From Sinomonas sp. ASV486 (GTDB taxonomy: Bacteria; Actinomycetota; Actinomycetes; Actinomycetales; Micrococcaceae): 64,000 nt of DNA. A model generated the notes under the pieces. It ran no database searches. It was not told where the DNA came from and saw only the letters and a program-made list of their open reading frames with translations. A program made the position numbers and the translations under genes. Where the stretch lies: the NCBI RefSeq assembly GCF_030908215.1, contig NZ_JAVFJK010000008.1, positions 45,668 to 109,667 on the forward strand, in the 5' to 3' direction. Of this stretch, positions 54,955-63,925 are shown in pieces (position 1 is the first letter of the stretch; every line of letters begins with the position of its first letter).

Positions 54955-56283
54955 TCAGGCCTCGGTACCCGGTGCGCTTGTGCCCTGCCGCTCGGCCGTG
55001 GCGTCCGGGTACGCATCGTGGGTCGCGCCGAGCACGGTGCTCTCCCCTGTGCCCGCTTCCGCGATCACCGGCTTGGCTCCGCGGAAGTTCTCGCAGCAGC
55101 CCGGGCGGCACACGTCGTACCAGGGGCCGAGGTCGGTCGCGTGCGGCCGCTGGGCCAGGTTTCGGTCCACGGTGCGCTCGCTGATGAGCTTCACGAGGCC
55201 ACTCACGAACTCGCGGTGGACGCCCGGCGTCGGAACGCGGACGGCCTCGATCCCGAGCTCACGGCACTTGTCGAGCGCCTCGGTGTCAAGGTCCCAGACG
55301 ACCTCCATGTGGTCGCTCACGAAGCCGAGCGGAACGATGACGGTCCCCTTGACAGCCTGCGTCCCCCCGCCGCCCACAGCGATGGCGTCGAGATGGTCGT
55401 TGATGTCCGGCTCGAGCCAGGGGATGTGCGGGGCACCCGAGCGGGACTGGTAGACGAGGTCCCAGGCCACGTGGGGAGCCACGGCGGCCATGATGGCGCG
55501 GGCGTTCGCGAGGTGCTGCGCCACGTAGGCGGAGCCTCCCTCGAATTCGCGGAGTTCGCCCTCCGAGCGGCCGGCGGCCTCGGCATCACGGGTCGGGATC
55601 GAGTGGGTCGAGAAGAGCACGCGGATCTCGGAGTCGCGCGAGCCGTCGGCGGCGCCGAGCGCCTCCCTCACGGTCTTCAGGCCCGCCGAGGTCCCCTCGA
55701 CGAAGGGCGCCACGAAGCCGGGGTGGTCGAAGTACTGCCGGATCTTGTCCACGCGCAGGCGGCCGGCCAGACCGGTCTCCGTCAGCGCGACGCCGATGTC
55801 CTCGCGGTACTGGCGGCAGCTCGAGTAGCACGAGTACACACTCGTGGTGAGCATGAGGACCTTGCGGTGCCCGGCGTCGTAGATGTCCTGGAGTGTCTGG
55901 GGGATGTAGGGGTCCCAGTTGCGGTTGCCCCAGTACACAGGCAGGTCGATGCCCTGCGCCGCGAGTTCGGCCTCGAGCGCGGCCTTGAGGGCGCGGTTCT
56001 GGGCGTTGATGGGGCTGATCCCGCCGAACGCGCGGTAGTGGTGGCTCACCGCTTCGAGGCGCTCGTCAGGGATGCCGCGGCCGCGGGTCACGTTGCGCAG
56101 GAACGGCAGGACGTCGTCCTGGCCCTCGGGTCCGCCGAAGGACGCGAGCAGGATCGCGTCGTACTCGGCGGGCTCTGCACGGCCGGCCTCGGTGACCGGA
56201 TTCGGCGCAACGCTGACGGCGATAGGTGCGACGGCGCCGTCGACCGTGATCTGGACGGTATCCCCAGAGGTCGAGGCGCTCAC
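54955..56283 (-). CDS. hemH: Coproporphyrin ferrochelatase (HemH/CpfC)
   Basis: 442 residues, long for the family because of extra terminal segments. The core has LLASFGGPEGQDDVLPFLRNV and YYRAFGG-like YRAFGGISPINAQ; FSTHSIPT contains the catalytic His. YQSRSGAPHIPWLEPDI and VPLGFVSDHMEVVWDLD complete the metal-insertion site. A C-terminal DVCRPGCCENF cluster plus a mid-chain Cys pair (YSCYSSC) fit the [2Fe-2S] cluster known in actinobacterial ferrochelatases. It inserts iron into coproporphyrin III. GTG 56283 overlaps the hemQ stop (GTGA). Confidence 0.95.
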   Translation of the reverse strand: MSASTSGDTVQITVDGAVAPIAVSVAPNPVTEAGRAEPAEYDAILLASFGGPEGQDDVLPFLRNVTRGRGIPDERLEAVSHHYRAFGGISPINAQNRALKAALEAELAAQGIDLPVYWGNRNWDPYIPQTLQDIYDAGHRKVLMLTTSVYSCYSSCRQYREDIGVALTETGLAGRLRVDKIRQYFDHPGFVAPFVEGTSAGLKTVREALGAADGSRDSEIRVLFSTHSIPTRDAEAAGRSEGELREFEGGSAYVAQHLANARAIMAAVAPHVAWDLVYQSRSGAPHIPWLEPDINDHLDAIAVGGGGTQAVKGTVIVPLGFVSDHMEVVWDLDTEALDKCRELGIEAVRVPTPGVHREFVSGLVKLISERTVDRNLAQRPHATDLGPWYDVCRPGCCENFRGAKPVIAEAGTGESTVLGATHDAYPDATAERQGTSAPGTEA

Positions 56284-56999
56284 GCGAGGACCTCGGCGAC
56301 CTCGGCGGGCGAGATGCGGCGCCCGGTGTAGAAGGGGACCTCCTCGCGGACGTGGTTGCGGGCGTCTGTGTAGCGCAGGTGGCGCATCATGTCGACGAGG
56401 TCGACGAGCTCGGGCGCCTCGAGGGCGAGGAGCCACTCCCAGTCGCCGAGGGCGAATGCCGAGACCGTGTTGGAGAGGACCTGCGGGAAGTCACGGCCGA
56501 GCATGCCGTGGTCGCGCAGCATGCGGGAGCGCTCCTCGGCGGGCAGGAGGTACCACTCGTACGAGCGCACGAAGGGGTAGACGGTGAGCCATGTGCTCGG
56601 CTCGACGCCGCGGGAGAACGCCGGGGTGTGGCTCTTGGAGAACTCGGCCTCGCGGTGCACGCCCATCGCGGACCAGACGATCTCGGTCTCCGCGAAGAGG
56701 TCGCTGCGGCGGATGTCACGCACGGCCTGCTGGAGGGCCTCGGGCACCGGGCCGTGCAGCCAGACCATGATGTCCGCATCGGCGCGCATCGCGGAGACGT
56801 CGTAGGCGCCGCGCAGGGTGACGCCGCCGTCGGCAAGGCGGGCAACGAGCGCCTCGAAGTCGGTCACCGCGCTGCCGCTCGGCGCGGCGGCGTCCGGGAC
56901 GCGGCAGAACACGGTCCAGAGGGTGAAGAACTGCGTCTCTCCGGCACCCTCGTCCTGGCCCGCAGCTTTAGTGACAGATTCGACAGAAGTGTGGCTCAT
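56280..56999 (-). CDS. hemQ: Coproheme decarboxylase HemQ (chlorite-dismutase family)
   Basis: 239 residues. FFTLWTVFCRV near the start, VYPFVRSYEWYLLP with the catalytic Tyr, RDHGMLGRDFPQVLSNTVSAFALGDWEW and MRHLRYTDARNHVREEVPFYTGRRI (shown in parts) match actinobacterial HemQ. It converts coproheme to heme b using peroxide, the last step of the coproporphyrin route. GAAGGAG precedes the ATG at some distance. The 73-bp gap to cgoX is the largest in the hemE-hemB run. Confidence 0.95.
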   Translation of the reverse strand: MSHTSVESVTKAAGQDEGAGETQFFTLWTVFCRVPDAAAPSGSAVTDFEALVARLADGGVTLRGAYDVSAMRADADIMVWLHGPVPEALQQAVRDIRRSDLFAETEIVWSAMGVHREAEFSKSHTPAFSRGVEPSTWLTVYPFVRSYEWYLLPAEERSRMLRDHGMLGRDFPQVLSNTVSAFALGDWEWLLALEAPELVDLVDMMRHLRYTDARNHVREEVPFYTGRRISPAEVAEVLA

Positions 57000-57072
57000 G
57001 GTGACCAGTGTGCTCCTTCGGCAACAGCATTTCGAAATTCAGATGTTCTACAGGGTGTAGAAGTGACGAACA

Positions 57073-58587
57073 TCATGCGGGCATTCCTCGATCGAGGCTT
57101 CCCGCGAGCCCGATCGCCTGGGCGCGGGCGTCTGGGACAACGGCGGCGAGGCCGTTCCCCGCGGCCCATCCGCCCACCACGGCAAGACCCTGCTGCGCGC
57201 CGATGAGCTCCCGGATCTGGGTGACCCGTTCCCTGTGTCCCACGGTCGCGAAGGGAAGGGCCCCCTGCCAGCGCACCACGTCCCAGCCGAGGACGTCCTC
57301 GGCCGAGAGCGCCACGCTCAAGAGCGTCGAGGCGTCGCGGAGTGCTGCGGCGAAGAGCTCGTTGTCGGTCTCAGGCCCGGGGCCGATGCCGGCCACGCCC
57401 TGGACCGGATCCCCCGCGCGCCCGTAGGAAAGCCGGACGACGTGCGTGCCAGGGCCCGCCGCCTCGGCGAGCCACTCCCATTTCGCGGTCGCGTGCGTGA
57501 GCGCCTTGGCCTCGATGCCGGCCACCTGCGGGGCTACGAGGACCCCCGTGCCGCGGGGACGTGCGTCCAGCGCGGGACAGTCGAGCACGAACGTGACGAG
57601 CTTGACCTCGGGTCCGGGCACCGGCTCGTGGCCCGCGAGCGCGGGAACGGCGTCGGAGAGGAGTTCGACGGCCGCGGGCCCGTCGAGGGCCACGACCACG
57701 AGATCGGCCTCGTACACCGTCTCCGGCAGCGGCGCCGCCTCCTCGGTGTCGATCTGGGGACGGACGACGGCGCCCACCCGCCAGAGCGGCCGGCCGTCGG
57801 CTCCCGTGGTGCGGTCCAGCCGCTCCACCCGTTCGTCAGGGACGAGCCTCACGCCGTCGTCCGTGAGCCGTCCGACGAGAGCCGTGATGATCCGGTTCAG
57901 TCCGCCCCGGATGCCCGCAACGGCGGAGCCGGCCTTGCGCCCTCGGGAGGCCCCGCGCTGGGCCGAGACGGCGGCGGCGAGGGAACCCTTCTCTGCCATG
58001 AGCCGGCGGAGTCCGGGGGCCACCATGTCGGCGTCGAGCGCCGCGGGGTCCGCGGAATGGACGCCTCCCACCACCGGGGCCACGAGCCGTTCGAGCACGC
58101 GCCGGCCCATGCGGACCCGCACGAGGTCGGCGACGCTCGCCTGCCGCCGCGGCTCGCGCACGGGAAGCACGCGGTCGAGGGACGCCCGGGCGGAGCCCCA
58201 GAAGCCGAGGGCAGCGCGGACCTCGGGGTCCCAGGGGTTGGCGGGGATGCCGAGGACGCCGGTCTTGGGAAGCTCCTGCGGGCCATCGGGAAGCAGAACC
58301 CACGCGCCGGACGGGTGGGGCGGAACCACGTCGCCGTCGAGCCCAATCTCGTCCACGAGCGTCCGGACCGCGTCCGTACGCGTCGCGAAGGACTCTGCGC
58401 CGCTGTCGAGGACCAGTCCGGCCACCTCGTGCTCGCCGATGCACCCACCCCAGCGCCCGCTTGCCTCGAGCACGGTCACCCCCAGGCCCGCGCGTCTGAG
58501 CTCGAGCGCGGCGACAAGCCCCGAGATTCCTCCGCCCACGACGATCGCGCTGTAGGGCCGCGCAGGGACGGCTCCGTTGCCCTCCAT
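57073..58587 (-). CDS. cgoX: Coproporphyrinogen III oxidase, FAD-dependent (CgoX, HemY type)
   Basis: 504 residues. SAIVVGGGISGLVAALELRRAG is the FAD Rossmann fold (shown in part); LVLDSGAESFATR and the late GWAAGNGLAAVVPDA segment complete the cofactor site. In bacteria with HemQ this enzyme oxidises coproporphyrinogen III to coproporphyrin III, although often annotated as protoporphyrinogen oxidase. ATG 58587 is used since AAAGGG lies upstream and the conserved start follows; a longer upstream open frame is Arg-rich and overlaps hemE. It begins 17 nt after the hemE stop. Confidence 0.93.
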   Translation of the reverse strand: MEGNGAVPARPYSAIVVGGGISGLVAALELRRAGLGVTVLEASGRWGGCIGEHEVAGLVLDSGAESFATRTDAVRTLVDEIGLDGDVVPPHPSGAWVLLPDGPQELPKTGVLGIPANPWDPEVRAALGFWGSARASLDRVLPVREPRRQASVADLVRVRMGRRVLERLVAPVVGGVHSADPAALDADMVAPGLRRLMAEKGSLAAAVSAQRGASRGRKAGSAVAGIRGGLNRIITALVGRLTDDGVRLVPDERVERLDRTTGADGRPLWRVGAVVRPQIDTEEAAPLPETVYEADLVVVALDGPAAVELLSDAVPALAGHEPVPGPEVKLVTFVLDCPALDARPRGTGVLVAPQVAGIEAKALTHATAKWEWLAEAAGPGTHVVRLSYGRAGDPVQGVAGIGPGPETDNELFAAALRDASTLLSVALSAEDVLGWDVVRWQGALPFATVGHRERVTQIRELIGAQQGLAVVGGWAAGNGLAAVVPDARAQAIGLAGSLDRGMPA

Positions 58588-58604
58588 CAGGACGTGCCCT
58601 TTCG

Positions 58605-59666
58605 TCAGTAGGTGATCGAGTGGACGAGCTCGACCACTCGCGTCAGCACCTCGGGATCGGTCTCCGGAGGGACGCCGTGCCCGAGGTTGACCACGTGGCC
58701 CGGCGCCGAGGCACCCGCGCGGACGACGTCGCGCACGTGCGCCTCGAGCACGTTCCACGGGGCCGCGAGGAAGGCAGGGTCAATGTTCCCCTGCAGCACC
58801 ACGCGCCCGCCAAGCCGGCGGTTCGCCTCGTGCAGCGGCAGGCGGTAGTCCACGCCGACCGCGTCGACACCGACCTCGTACATAGCCCCGAGGAGCTCGG
58901 ACGTGCCCGTGCCGAAGTGGACGAGCGGTGCCCCGAGGTCGCGCACGTGGTCGAGGGCCTGCGACGAGTACGGCGCGGCATGGCGGCGGTAGTCCTCGAC
59001 GCCGAGCGATCCCGCCCAGGAGTCGAAGAGCTGGCCAGCCGAGGCGCCCGCCTCGATCTGGGCCCGCAGGAACCGTCCCGACGCGTCGGCGGTCCAGGCC
59101 ATGAGCGCGGCCCACGTCCCGGGGTCGCCGTGCATCATCGTGCGGGGCCCGAGGTGGTCCCTCGATGGGCGGCCCTCGACCATGTAGGCAGCAACCGTGA
59201 AGGGCGCGCCCGCGAAGCCGATGAGCGGCGTCGTGCCCAGCTCGGCGATGGTGAGGCCGACGGCCTCGCGGATCGGCTCGAGCGCCGCGTCCGTGAGGCG
59301 CGGGAGCGCGGCCACGTCCGCCTCGGAGCGGATCGGGCTGGCGAGCACGGGGCCGACGCCCGGGACGATGTCGACGTCGACGCCGGCGAGCTTGAGGGGG
59401 ATGACGATGTCCGAGAAGAAGATGGCCGCATCGACGTCGTGGCGGCGCACGGGCTGGAGCGTGATCTCTGCCGCGAGGTCGGGGCGGAGGCACGACTCGA
59501 GCATGCCGACCCCCTCACGGGCCTTGCGGTACTCGGGGAGCGAGCGGCCTGCCTGGCGCATGAACCACACAGGCTTCCGGCTCGGCCTGCCCCCGCGGTA
59601 TGCGGTGATGAGCGGCGACTGCGCCGTCCGTCCGTCCTTGAGCGGGTGGTCCTGGCTGAGTGTCAT
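58605..59666 (-). CDS. hemE: Uroporphyrinogen decarboxylase HemE
   Basis: 353 residues. [15 protein letters not shown] (the RQAGR loop binding the substrate), [24 protein letters not shown] (shown in part), [16 protein letters not shown] and FGTGTSELL are all present. It removes four carboxyls from uroporphyrinogen III to give coproporphyrinogen III. ATG 59666 follows GACAAT by 6 nt. First gene of the minus-strand heme operon, divergent from hemA with about 100 bp between starts, so both can be controlled from one site. Confidence 0.96.
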   Translation of the reverse strand: MTLSQDHPLKDGRTAQSPLITAYRGGRPSRKPVWFMRQAGRSLPEYRKAREGVGMLESCLRPDLAAEITLQPVRRHDVDAAIFFSDIVIPLKLAGVDVDIVPGVGPVLASPIRSEADVAALPRLTDAALEPIREAVGLTIAELGTTPLIGFAGAPFTVAAYMVEGRPSRDHLGPRTMMHGDPGTWAALMAWTADASGRFLRAQIEAGASAGQLFDSWAGSLGVEDYRRHAAPYSSQALDHVRDLGAPLVHFGTGTSELLGAMYEVGVDAVGVDYRLPLHEANRRLGGRVVLQGNIDPAFLAAPWNVLEAHVRDVVRAGASAPGHVVNLGHGVPPETDPEVLTRVVELVHSITY

Positions 59667-59672
59667 GGCCCG

Positions 59673-59678
59673 ATTGTC
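59673..59678 (-). promoter_or_regulatory. -10 box of hemE, leaderless
   Basis: GACAAT on the minus strand, 6 nt before ATG 59666. The first base departs from consensus. Confidence 0.4.
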
Positions 59679-59749
59679 TCAAACGGCCCCCACGCCGTTG
59701 GCGACAACGTGTCACAGCGAGCCGCGTTTTCTACACAGGAACGAAAAGC

Positions 59750-59755
59750 TATGAT
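59750..59755 (+). promoter_or_regulatory. -10 box of hemA
   Basis: TATGAT, 9 nt before GTG 59765, giving a leader of about 0-3 nt. The region 59725-59755 is AT-rich for this genome; TTTTCT at 59727 could serve as a weak -35. Confidence 0.6.
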
Positions 59756-59764
59756 GACAGGGCT

Positions 59765-61159
59765 GTGGTTGTTTTCTCCCTCTCGGCGACGCACGCCGAT
59801 ATTGACCTTGAGACCGTTGCCCAATTGAGCACCGGTGCTGCCACCGTGGCCGCAGACGCCACCGCATCCCCCGCCCTCAACGGCGCCGTGGTGCTGGCCA
59901 CCTGCAACCGCTACGAGATCTACGCCGAGGCCCGGGGCCCCGAAGAGCTCGAGGCAGCGCGCTCGGCGCTCCTGACCGAGATCAGCGCCCGAAGCGGCCT
60001 GCCGCACGAGACTGTCTCGGGGGCCTTCGCTCTCGCGCACGGCCGCGACGTGACGCGGCATCTCTTCGCCGTGAGCTCGGGGCTCGACTCGGCGGTCGTG
60101 GGCGAACGCGAGATCGCCGGGCAGGTGCGCCGCGCCCTCATTTCCGCCCAGGAGCACGGCACCGCAAGCCCGTCCCTCGTCAGGCTCTTCCAGACGGCGT
60201 CGAAGACGGCCAAGGAGGTCGGAACGCAGACTGCTCTCGGAAGCCGGGGCCTCTCGATCGTCTCGGTCGCCCTCGATCTCGCGGCGGACATCGCAGAGGT
60301 GCCGGCGTGGTCCGGCAAGAAGGCCGTATTGTTCGGCACTGGCGCCTATGCCGGGGCAACCATGGCGCTCCTCAAGGAGCGCGGCGTCGAGCAGGTCTCC
60401 GTCTACTCCGCCTCGGGCCGTGCACAGGAGTTCGCGGCCGCCCGGGGCGCCTCCGCCGTGACGTCCCGCGACCTGCCTCAAGCCATCGCCGAGGCGGACG
60501 TGCTCATCGGCTGCAGCGGTTCCGACAATGCTATGGAGGCCGTCGAGCTCGCCGCGATCCGCGAAGACTCGGCGCAGCAGCTCATCGTCATCGACCTCGC
60601 CCTCACCCACGACTTCGACCCTGCCGTCGGTTCCCTCGACGGCGTCGAGCTCATCACCCTCGAGTCCGTGCGGCTCGCAGCCCCCGAAGAGCAGACCGAA
60701 TCCCTTGCCCAGGCCAGCGCGATCGTCTCCGCGGCAGCGGCCGACTTCGACGCCGAGCGCCAAGCCCGCCAGGCAGACGCCGCCATCGTGGCCCTGCGCC
60801 GGCACACCATGGCCGTTCTGGACTCCGAGATCGAGAAGGTGCGCGCCCGTCATGGCTGCACCGCTGCGGCCGAAGAGGTCGAGTTCGCCATGCGGCGCAT
60901 GGTCAAGCAGCTGCTCCACACTCCGACCGTCCGTGCGAGGCAGCTCGCCGCCGAGGGACGGGAGGGCGAGTACCTCGCGGCCCTCGAGGCGCTCTACGGC
61001 ATCAGCGTGGCGATCCCCGGGATGATCTCGGCTCCTGACGAGTCCGCGCAGTCCTCCGTCGCCCCGGGCCCCGCGGGAGCGACCGCCGGGGAAGGCCGGG
61101 GCGCCACAGACGGCGCCGACGCCGAGGACTGCCCGGTCGACCATACCCGCACCGGCTGA
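59765..61159 (+). CDS. hemA: Glutamyl-tRNA reductase HemA
   Basis: 464 residues. [18 protein letters not shown] opens it, and the catalytic Cys is in [11 protein letters not shown] (Cys47). [26 protein letters not shown] and [15 protein letters not shown] (NADPH-binding) follow, and the C-terminal dimerisation helix ends near 430. A Ser/Pro/Gly/Ala-rich tail of about 45 residues is extra. It reduces Glu-tRNA to glutamate semialdehyde, the committed step of heme synthesis. GTG 59765 is the first start matching the family N-terminus. Terminator at 61264. Confidence 0.95.
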   Translation: MVVFSLSATHADIDLETVAQLSTGAATVAADATASPALNGAVVLATCNRYEIYAEARGPEELEAARSALLTEISARSGLPHETVSGAFALAHGRDVTRHLFAVSSGLDSAVVGEREIAGQVRRALISAQEHGTASPSLVRLFQTASKTAKEVGTQTALGSRGLSIVSVALDLAADIAEVPAWSGKKAVLFGTGAYAGATMALLKERGVEQVSVYSASGRAQEFAAARGASAVTSRDLPQAIAEADVLIGCSGSDNAMEAVELAAIREDSAQQLIVIDLALTHDFDPAVGSLDGVELITLESVRLAAPEEQTESLAQASAIVSAAAADFDAERQARQADAAIVALRRHTMAVLDSEIEKVRARHGCTAAAEEVEFAMRRMVKQLLHTPTVRARQLAAEGREGEYLAALEALYGISVAIPGMISAPDESAQSSVAPGPAGATAGEGRGATDGADAEDCPVDHTRTG

Positions 61160-61263
61160 CCCTCTCCCAATGTCAACGGGAGCGTCTGCGGTCGTGTCCC
61201 GGGGTAGCCGCGCGCACATCCGCTTTGGCCCCAGGACCCTCGTTCGGCACTAGGCGAACGTCC

Positions 61264-61295
61264 GCGCACGACGGCGAGTGCTCGCCGTCGTGCGC
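61264..61295. terminator. Bidirectional terminator hairpin between hemA and moeZ
   Basis: Perfect self-complementary arms GCGCACGACGGCGAG and CTCGCCGTCGTGCGC. It lies 105 nt after the hemA stop and 32 nt past the convergent moeZ stop, so it most likely serves moeZ. Same ACGACGGC core as other terminators here. Confidence 0.8.
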
Positions 61296-61326
61296 CCCGA
61301 ACCCGGCACGGGTGGGGACCCCCAGA

Positions 61327-62511
61327 TCAGTAGACGGGCTGCGCAGGATCCACGTCACGGACCCAGGCGAGCACACCGCCGTCGAGGTGCTTGACGTTCG
61401 AGAAGCCGGCGTCAAGCGCCGCGGCGAGGACGTTCGCCGATCGGACGCCGCCCTTGCAGTGGAACACGACCTCGCGGTCGCGCGGCACTTCGCCCCACGC
61501 CTCTCCGGAGAGCAGGCGCCCCTGCGGGATGAGACGCGCACCGGGAATCGAGACGATCGAGGCTTCCCCCACCTCACGCACGTCGATGAGCTCGAAGTCG
61601 CGCAGGCCAGCATCGCGGGCCGCGAGCATCGTGGCCAGCTGCGGGGCCGTCACGGTGCGGTCGGTCCCGGGGGACGCCGCGGGCGCGACGCCGCAGAAGG
61701 CCTCGTAGTCGGTGAGCGCGGTGATCGGTGCGGCCTCCGGGTCCTTGGAGACCTTGATTTCGCGCCACGTCGCGGTCAGGGCGTCGTAGAGCTGGACACG
61801 GCCGAGCAGAGTCGTGCCGACGCCCGTGATGAGCTTGACCGCCTCGGTGACCATGGACGCGCCGATGGCCGCACAGAGCATGCCGAACACGCCGCCCTCC
61901 CCGCACGAGGGAACCGATCCGGCCGGCGGAGGCTCCGGGAAGACGTCACGGTATGTCGGGCCGTACTTCTCCCAGAACACACTGACCTGGCCGTCGAACC
62001 GGAAAATGGAGCCCCACACATAGGGCTTGCCCAGGATCGCGGCTGCGTCGTTGACGAGGTATCTCGTGGCGAAGTTGTCGGTGCCGTCGAGGATCAGGTC
62101 GTAGCCTTCGAAGATCTCGAGCGCGTTGGACGAGTCAAGATGGACCTCGTGGAGCCGCACGTCCACGTGCGGGTTGAGCTCGAGGATCGCGTCCCGGGCA
62201 GATTGGGCCTTCGGCCGGCCCACGCCCGAAACTCCGTGGATGACCTGCCGCTGGAGGTTGGACAGCTCGACCGTGTCGTCGTCGACGATCCCCAGCGTGC
62301 CGACACCGGCCGCCGCAAGGTACAGGAGCGCCGGTGACCCGAGGCCGCCAGCCCCCATCACGAGGACCTTGGCATTCTTGAGCCGCCGCTGCCCGATGTC
62401 GCCGATCTCGGGGATGATCACGTGCCGCGAGTAGCGCTGCACTTCCTCGGGAGTCAGCTCCGCGGCCGGCTCCACGAGGGGCGGGAGGGACGGTGAGTGA
62501 GACGTGGCCAT
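61327..62511 (-). CDS. moeZ: MoeZ: adenylyltransferase fused to rhodanese sulfurtransferase
   Basis: 394 residues. The ThiF/MoeB domain (about 15-270) has QRYSRHVIIPEIG, GAGGLGSPALLYLAAAGVG (ATP site) and DGTDNFATRYLVND. A C-terminal rhodanese domain (about 285-394) has the active Cys in HCKGGVRSANVL. The protein adenylates and sulfurates small carrier proteins used in molybdopterin and thio-cofactor synthesis. One zinc-finger Cys is visible (PSCGEGG); the paired CxxC of MoeB is not. ATG 62511 is 6 nt after TAGATT. No carrier protein is encoded nearby. Confidence 0.9.
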   Translation of the reverse strand: MATSHSPSLPPLVEPAAELTPEEVQRYSRHVIIPEIGDIGQRRLKNAKVLVMGAGGLGSPALLYLAAAGVGTLGIVDDDTVELSNLQRQVIHGVSGVGRPKAQSARDAILELNPHVDVRLHEVHLDSSNALEIFEGYDLILDGTDNFATRYLVNDAAAILGKPYVWGSIFRFDGQVSVFWEKYGPTYRDVFPEPPPAGSVPSCGEGGVFGMLCAAIGASMVTEAVKLITGVGTTLLGRVQLYDALTATWREIKVSKDPEAAPITALTDYEAFCGVAPAASPGTDRTVTAPQLATMLAARDAGLRDFELIDVREVGEASIVSIPGARLIPQGRLLSGEAWGEVPRDREVVFHCKGGVRSANVLAAALDAGFSNVKHLDGGVLAWVRDVDPAQPVY

Positions 62512-62517
62512 GCCTCC

Positions 62518-62523
62518 AATCTA
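62518..62523 (-). promoter_or_regulatory. -10 box of moeZ, leaderless
   Basis: TAGATT on the minus strand, 6 nt before ATG 62511. Confidence 0.55.
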
Positions 62524-62590
62524 GGCCCGATGCGGCCGATGCACCCAGCCGCGCCCACCACGCGGAACATCGCAGATAGACGCCGCGCAC

Positions 62591-62628
62591 GTGACCCGCG
62601 GGTAGAGTAGAACTACCGTTTGGGTCAC
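62591..62628. promoter_or_regulatory. Nested dyad upstream of the TetR gene
   Basis: Outer arms GTGACCC (62591-62597) and GGGTCAC (62622-62628), with inner arms GGTAG (62601) and CTACC (62613) sharing nearly the same centre. It ends 36 nt before GTG 62665 and is a candidate autoregulatory operator. TAGAGT or TAGAAC inside it could be the -10. Confidence 0.45.
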
Positions 62629-62664
62629 GCTCGATAGGCCCGGACCCCCTGAAAGGCACCGCCA

Positions 62665-63288
62665 GTGAGCATCGAACCGCGAGCCGCCACAACGCGCTCC
62701 CCCAGACTCCCCCGCGACGAGAGGCGGGCACAGCTCCTTGCGGCGGCGCTCGAGGTCTTCGCCGCCCACGGCTATCACGGTGCCGCCATGGACGAGATCG
62801 CCGAGACGGCGCAGGTCAGCAAGCCTGTCCTCTACCAGCACTTCCCGTCCAAGCGGGAGCTGTACATCGCGCTCCTCGACAGCCACCTCGCGTCGCTGAC
62901 CGACATCATGAAGTCGGCCCTCGCCTCGACCACGGACAACCGAGAGCGCGTGAATGCCGTCATCCGCGCGTACTTCGACTTCATCGCCGCCGACGATCAG
63001 GCCCACCGGATCGTCTTCCAGTCCGATCTGGTCAACGATGCAGACGTCGCCTCGCGCCTTGAGAAGTTCAACCGCGGCTTCTCCGAGGCTATCGCGGAGG
63101 TCATCGCGTCCGATACGAGGCTCCCCCTCGTCGAGGCCCAGATCCTCGGCCGCGGGCTTGCGGGCCTCGCGCAGGTCAGTGCCCGCTACTGGCTTGAGAC
63201 GTCGAACTCGCTCGACATCGGCGTGGCGGCGGATCTCGTCTCGCGGCTCGCATGGAAGGGAATCTCACGGTTCCCCAAAGAGGCCTAA
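62665..63288 (+). CDS. TetR-family regulator
   Basis: 207 residues. The N-terminal HTH (about 15-60) reads LPRDERRAQLLAAALEVFAAHGYHGAAMDEIAETAQVSKPVLYQHFPSKRELY across its length (quoted only as DEIAETAQVSKPVLYQHF). The C-terminal ligand domain is all helical and has HRIVFQSDL and GLAGLAQVSARYWLE. The ligand and targets are unknown. GAAAGG lies 8 nt before GTG 62665. The gene is divergent from moeZ with 153 bp between, and DUF3107 follows on the same strand. Confidence 0.9.
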   Translation: MSIEPRAATTRSPRLPRDERRAQLLAAALEVFAAHGYHGAAMDEIAETAQVSKPVLYQHFPSKRELYIALLDSHLASLTDIMKSALASTTDNRERVNAVIRAYFDFIAADDQAHRIVFQSDLVNDADVASRLEKFNRGFSEAIAEVIASDTRLPLVEAQILGRGLAGLAQVSARYWLETSNSLDIGVAADLVSRLAWKGISRFPKEA

Positions 63289-63373
63289 GGTACTACTAGG
63301 CTCGGCCGGCGGGGATTCACAGCCCCGACGGGCGTTTCGTTTCAGACGCCACAACGCAAGGAGTGCTCTTCAC

Positions 63374-63598
63374 GTGGAAGTAAAGATCGGCATCCAGAAC
63401 ATCGGCCGTGAGCTCGTCCTCGAGTCCACGAAGGACGCGGAGGAGGTCGCAAAGCTCGTCTCCGAGGCGATCTCGGGCGGCAAGGAGCTCCGCCTCGAGG
63501 ACGAGAAGGGCCGTCAGGTGATCGTGCCGGCGTCCGTCATCGGCTATGTGGAGCTCGGCGCACAGGAGACGCGCCGCGTGGGCTTCGGCGCCCTCTGA
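63374..63598 (+). CDS. DUF3107 small conserved protein
   Basis: 74 residues; matches the actinobacterial DUF3107 family in length and in VKIGIQNIGRELVLES and PASVIGYVELG. It looks like a small alpha/beta protein. Function is unknown; it regularly neighbours a TetR regulator and MoeZ in actinobacteria, by recollection. AAGGAG lies about 10 nt before GTG 63374. Confidence 0.82.
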   Translation: MEVKIGIQNIGRELVLESTKDAEEVAKLVSEAISGGKELRLEDEKGRQVIVPASVIGYVELGAQETRRVGFGAL

Positions 63599-63602
63599 GC
63601 CG

Positions 63603-63917
63603 GTGGAGACCGTCTGGTCCCTCGTGATCGTGGTCCTCGTGGTTGCGGCGGCCGGCTTCATCGTCTGGTCCCTCGACCACCACCACGACGTGTACGGCAT
63701 CGTGCTCCCGGTGGGGGCGGCCGTGGCCCTCGCGTGCCTCGTGTGGACGGTGCTCATCTTCGCCGGGACCGGCTACATGGCCGGCCTGACGTGGATGCCG
63801 TGGGCGCTGCCCATGGCGGTCGGGATCGTGGCCGCCGTGGCGGTACCGATCGTCGTGGGCCGCCCCCGCACGAAGCACGACGTCGCGCTGCTCACCGAGC
63901 TCTTGAAGCGCGGCTAG
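63603..63917 (+). CDS. Small membrane protein, function unknown
   Basis: 104 residues with about three membrane helices (SLVIVVLVVAAAGFIVWSL, GIVLPVGAAVALACLVWTVLIF and LPMAVGIVAAVAVPIVVG). The helix ends carry His residues (DHHHDVYG) and a charged tail KHDVALLTELLKRG. GTG 63603 starts 4 nt after the DUF3107 stop, so the two are probably co-translated. I do not recognise a family. Upstream in-frame sequence overlaps DUF3107. Confidence 0.7.
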   Translation: METVWSLVIVVLVVAAAGFIVWSLDHHHDVYGIVLPVGAAVALACLVWTVLIFAGTGYMAGLTWMPWALPMAVGIVAAVAVPIVVGRPRTKHDVALLTELLKRG

Positions 63918-63925
63918 TCCGTCTC

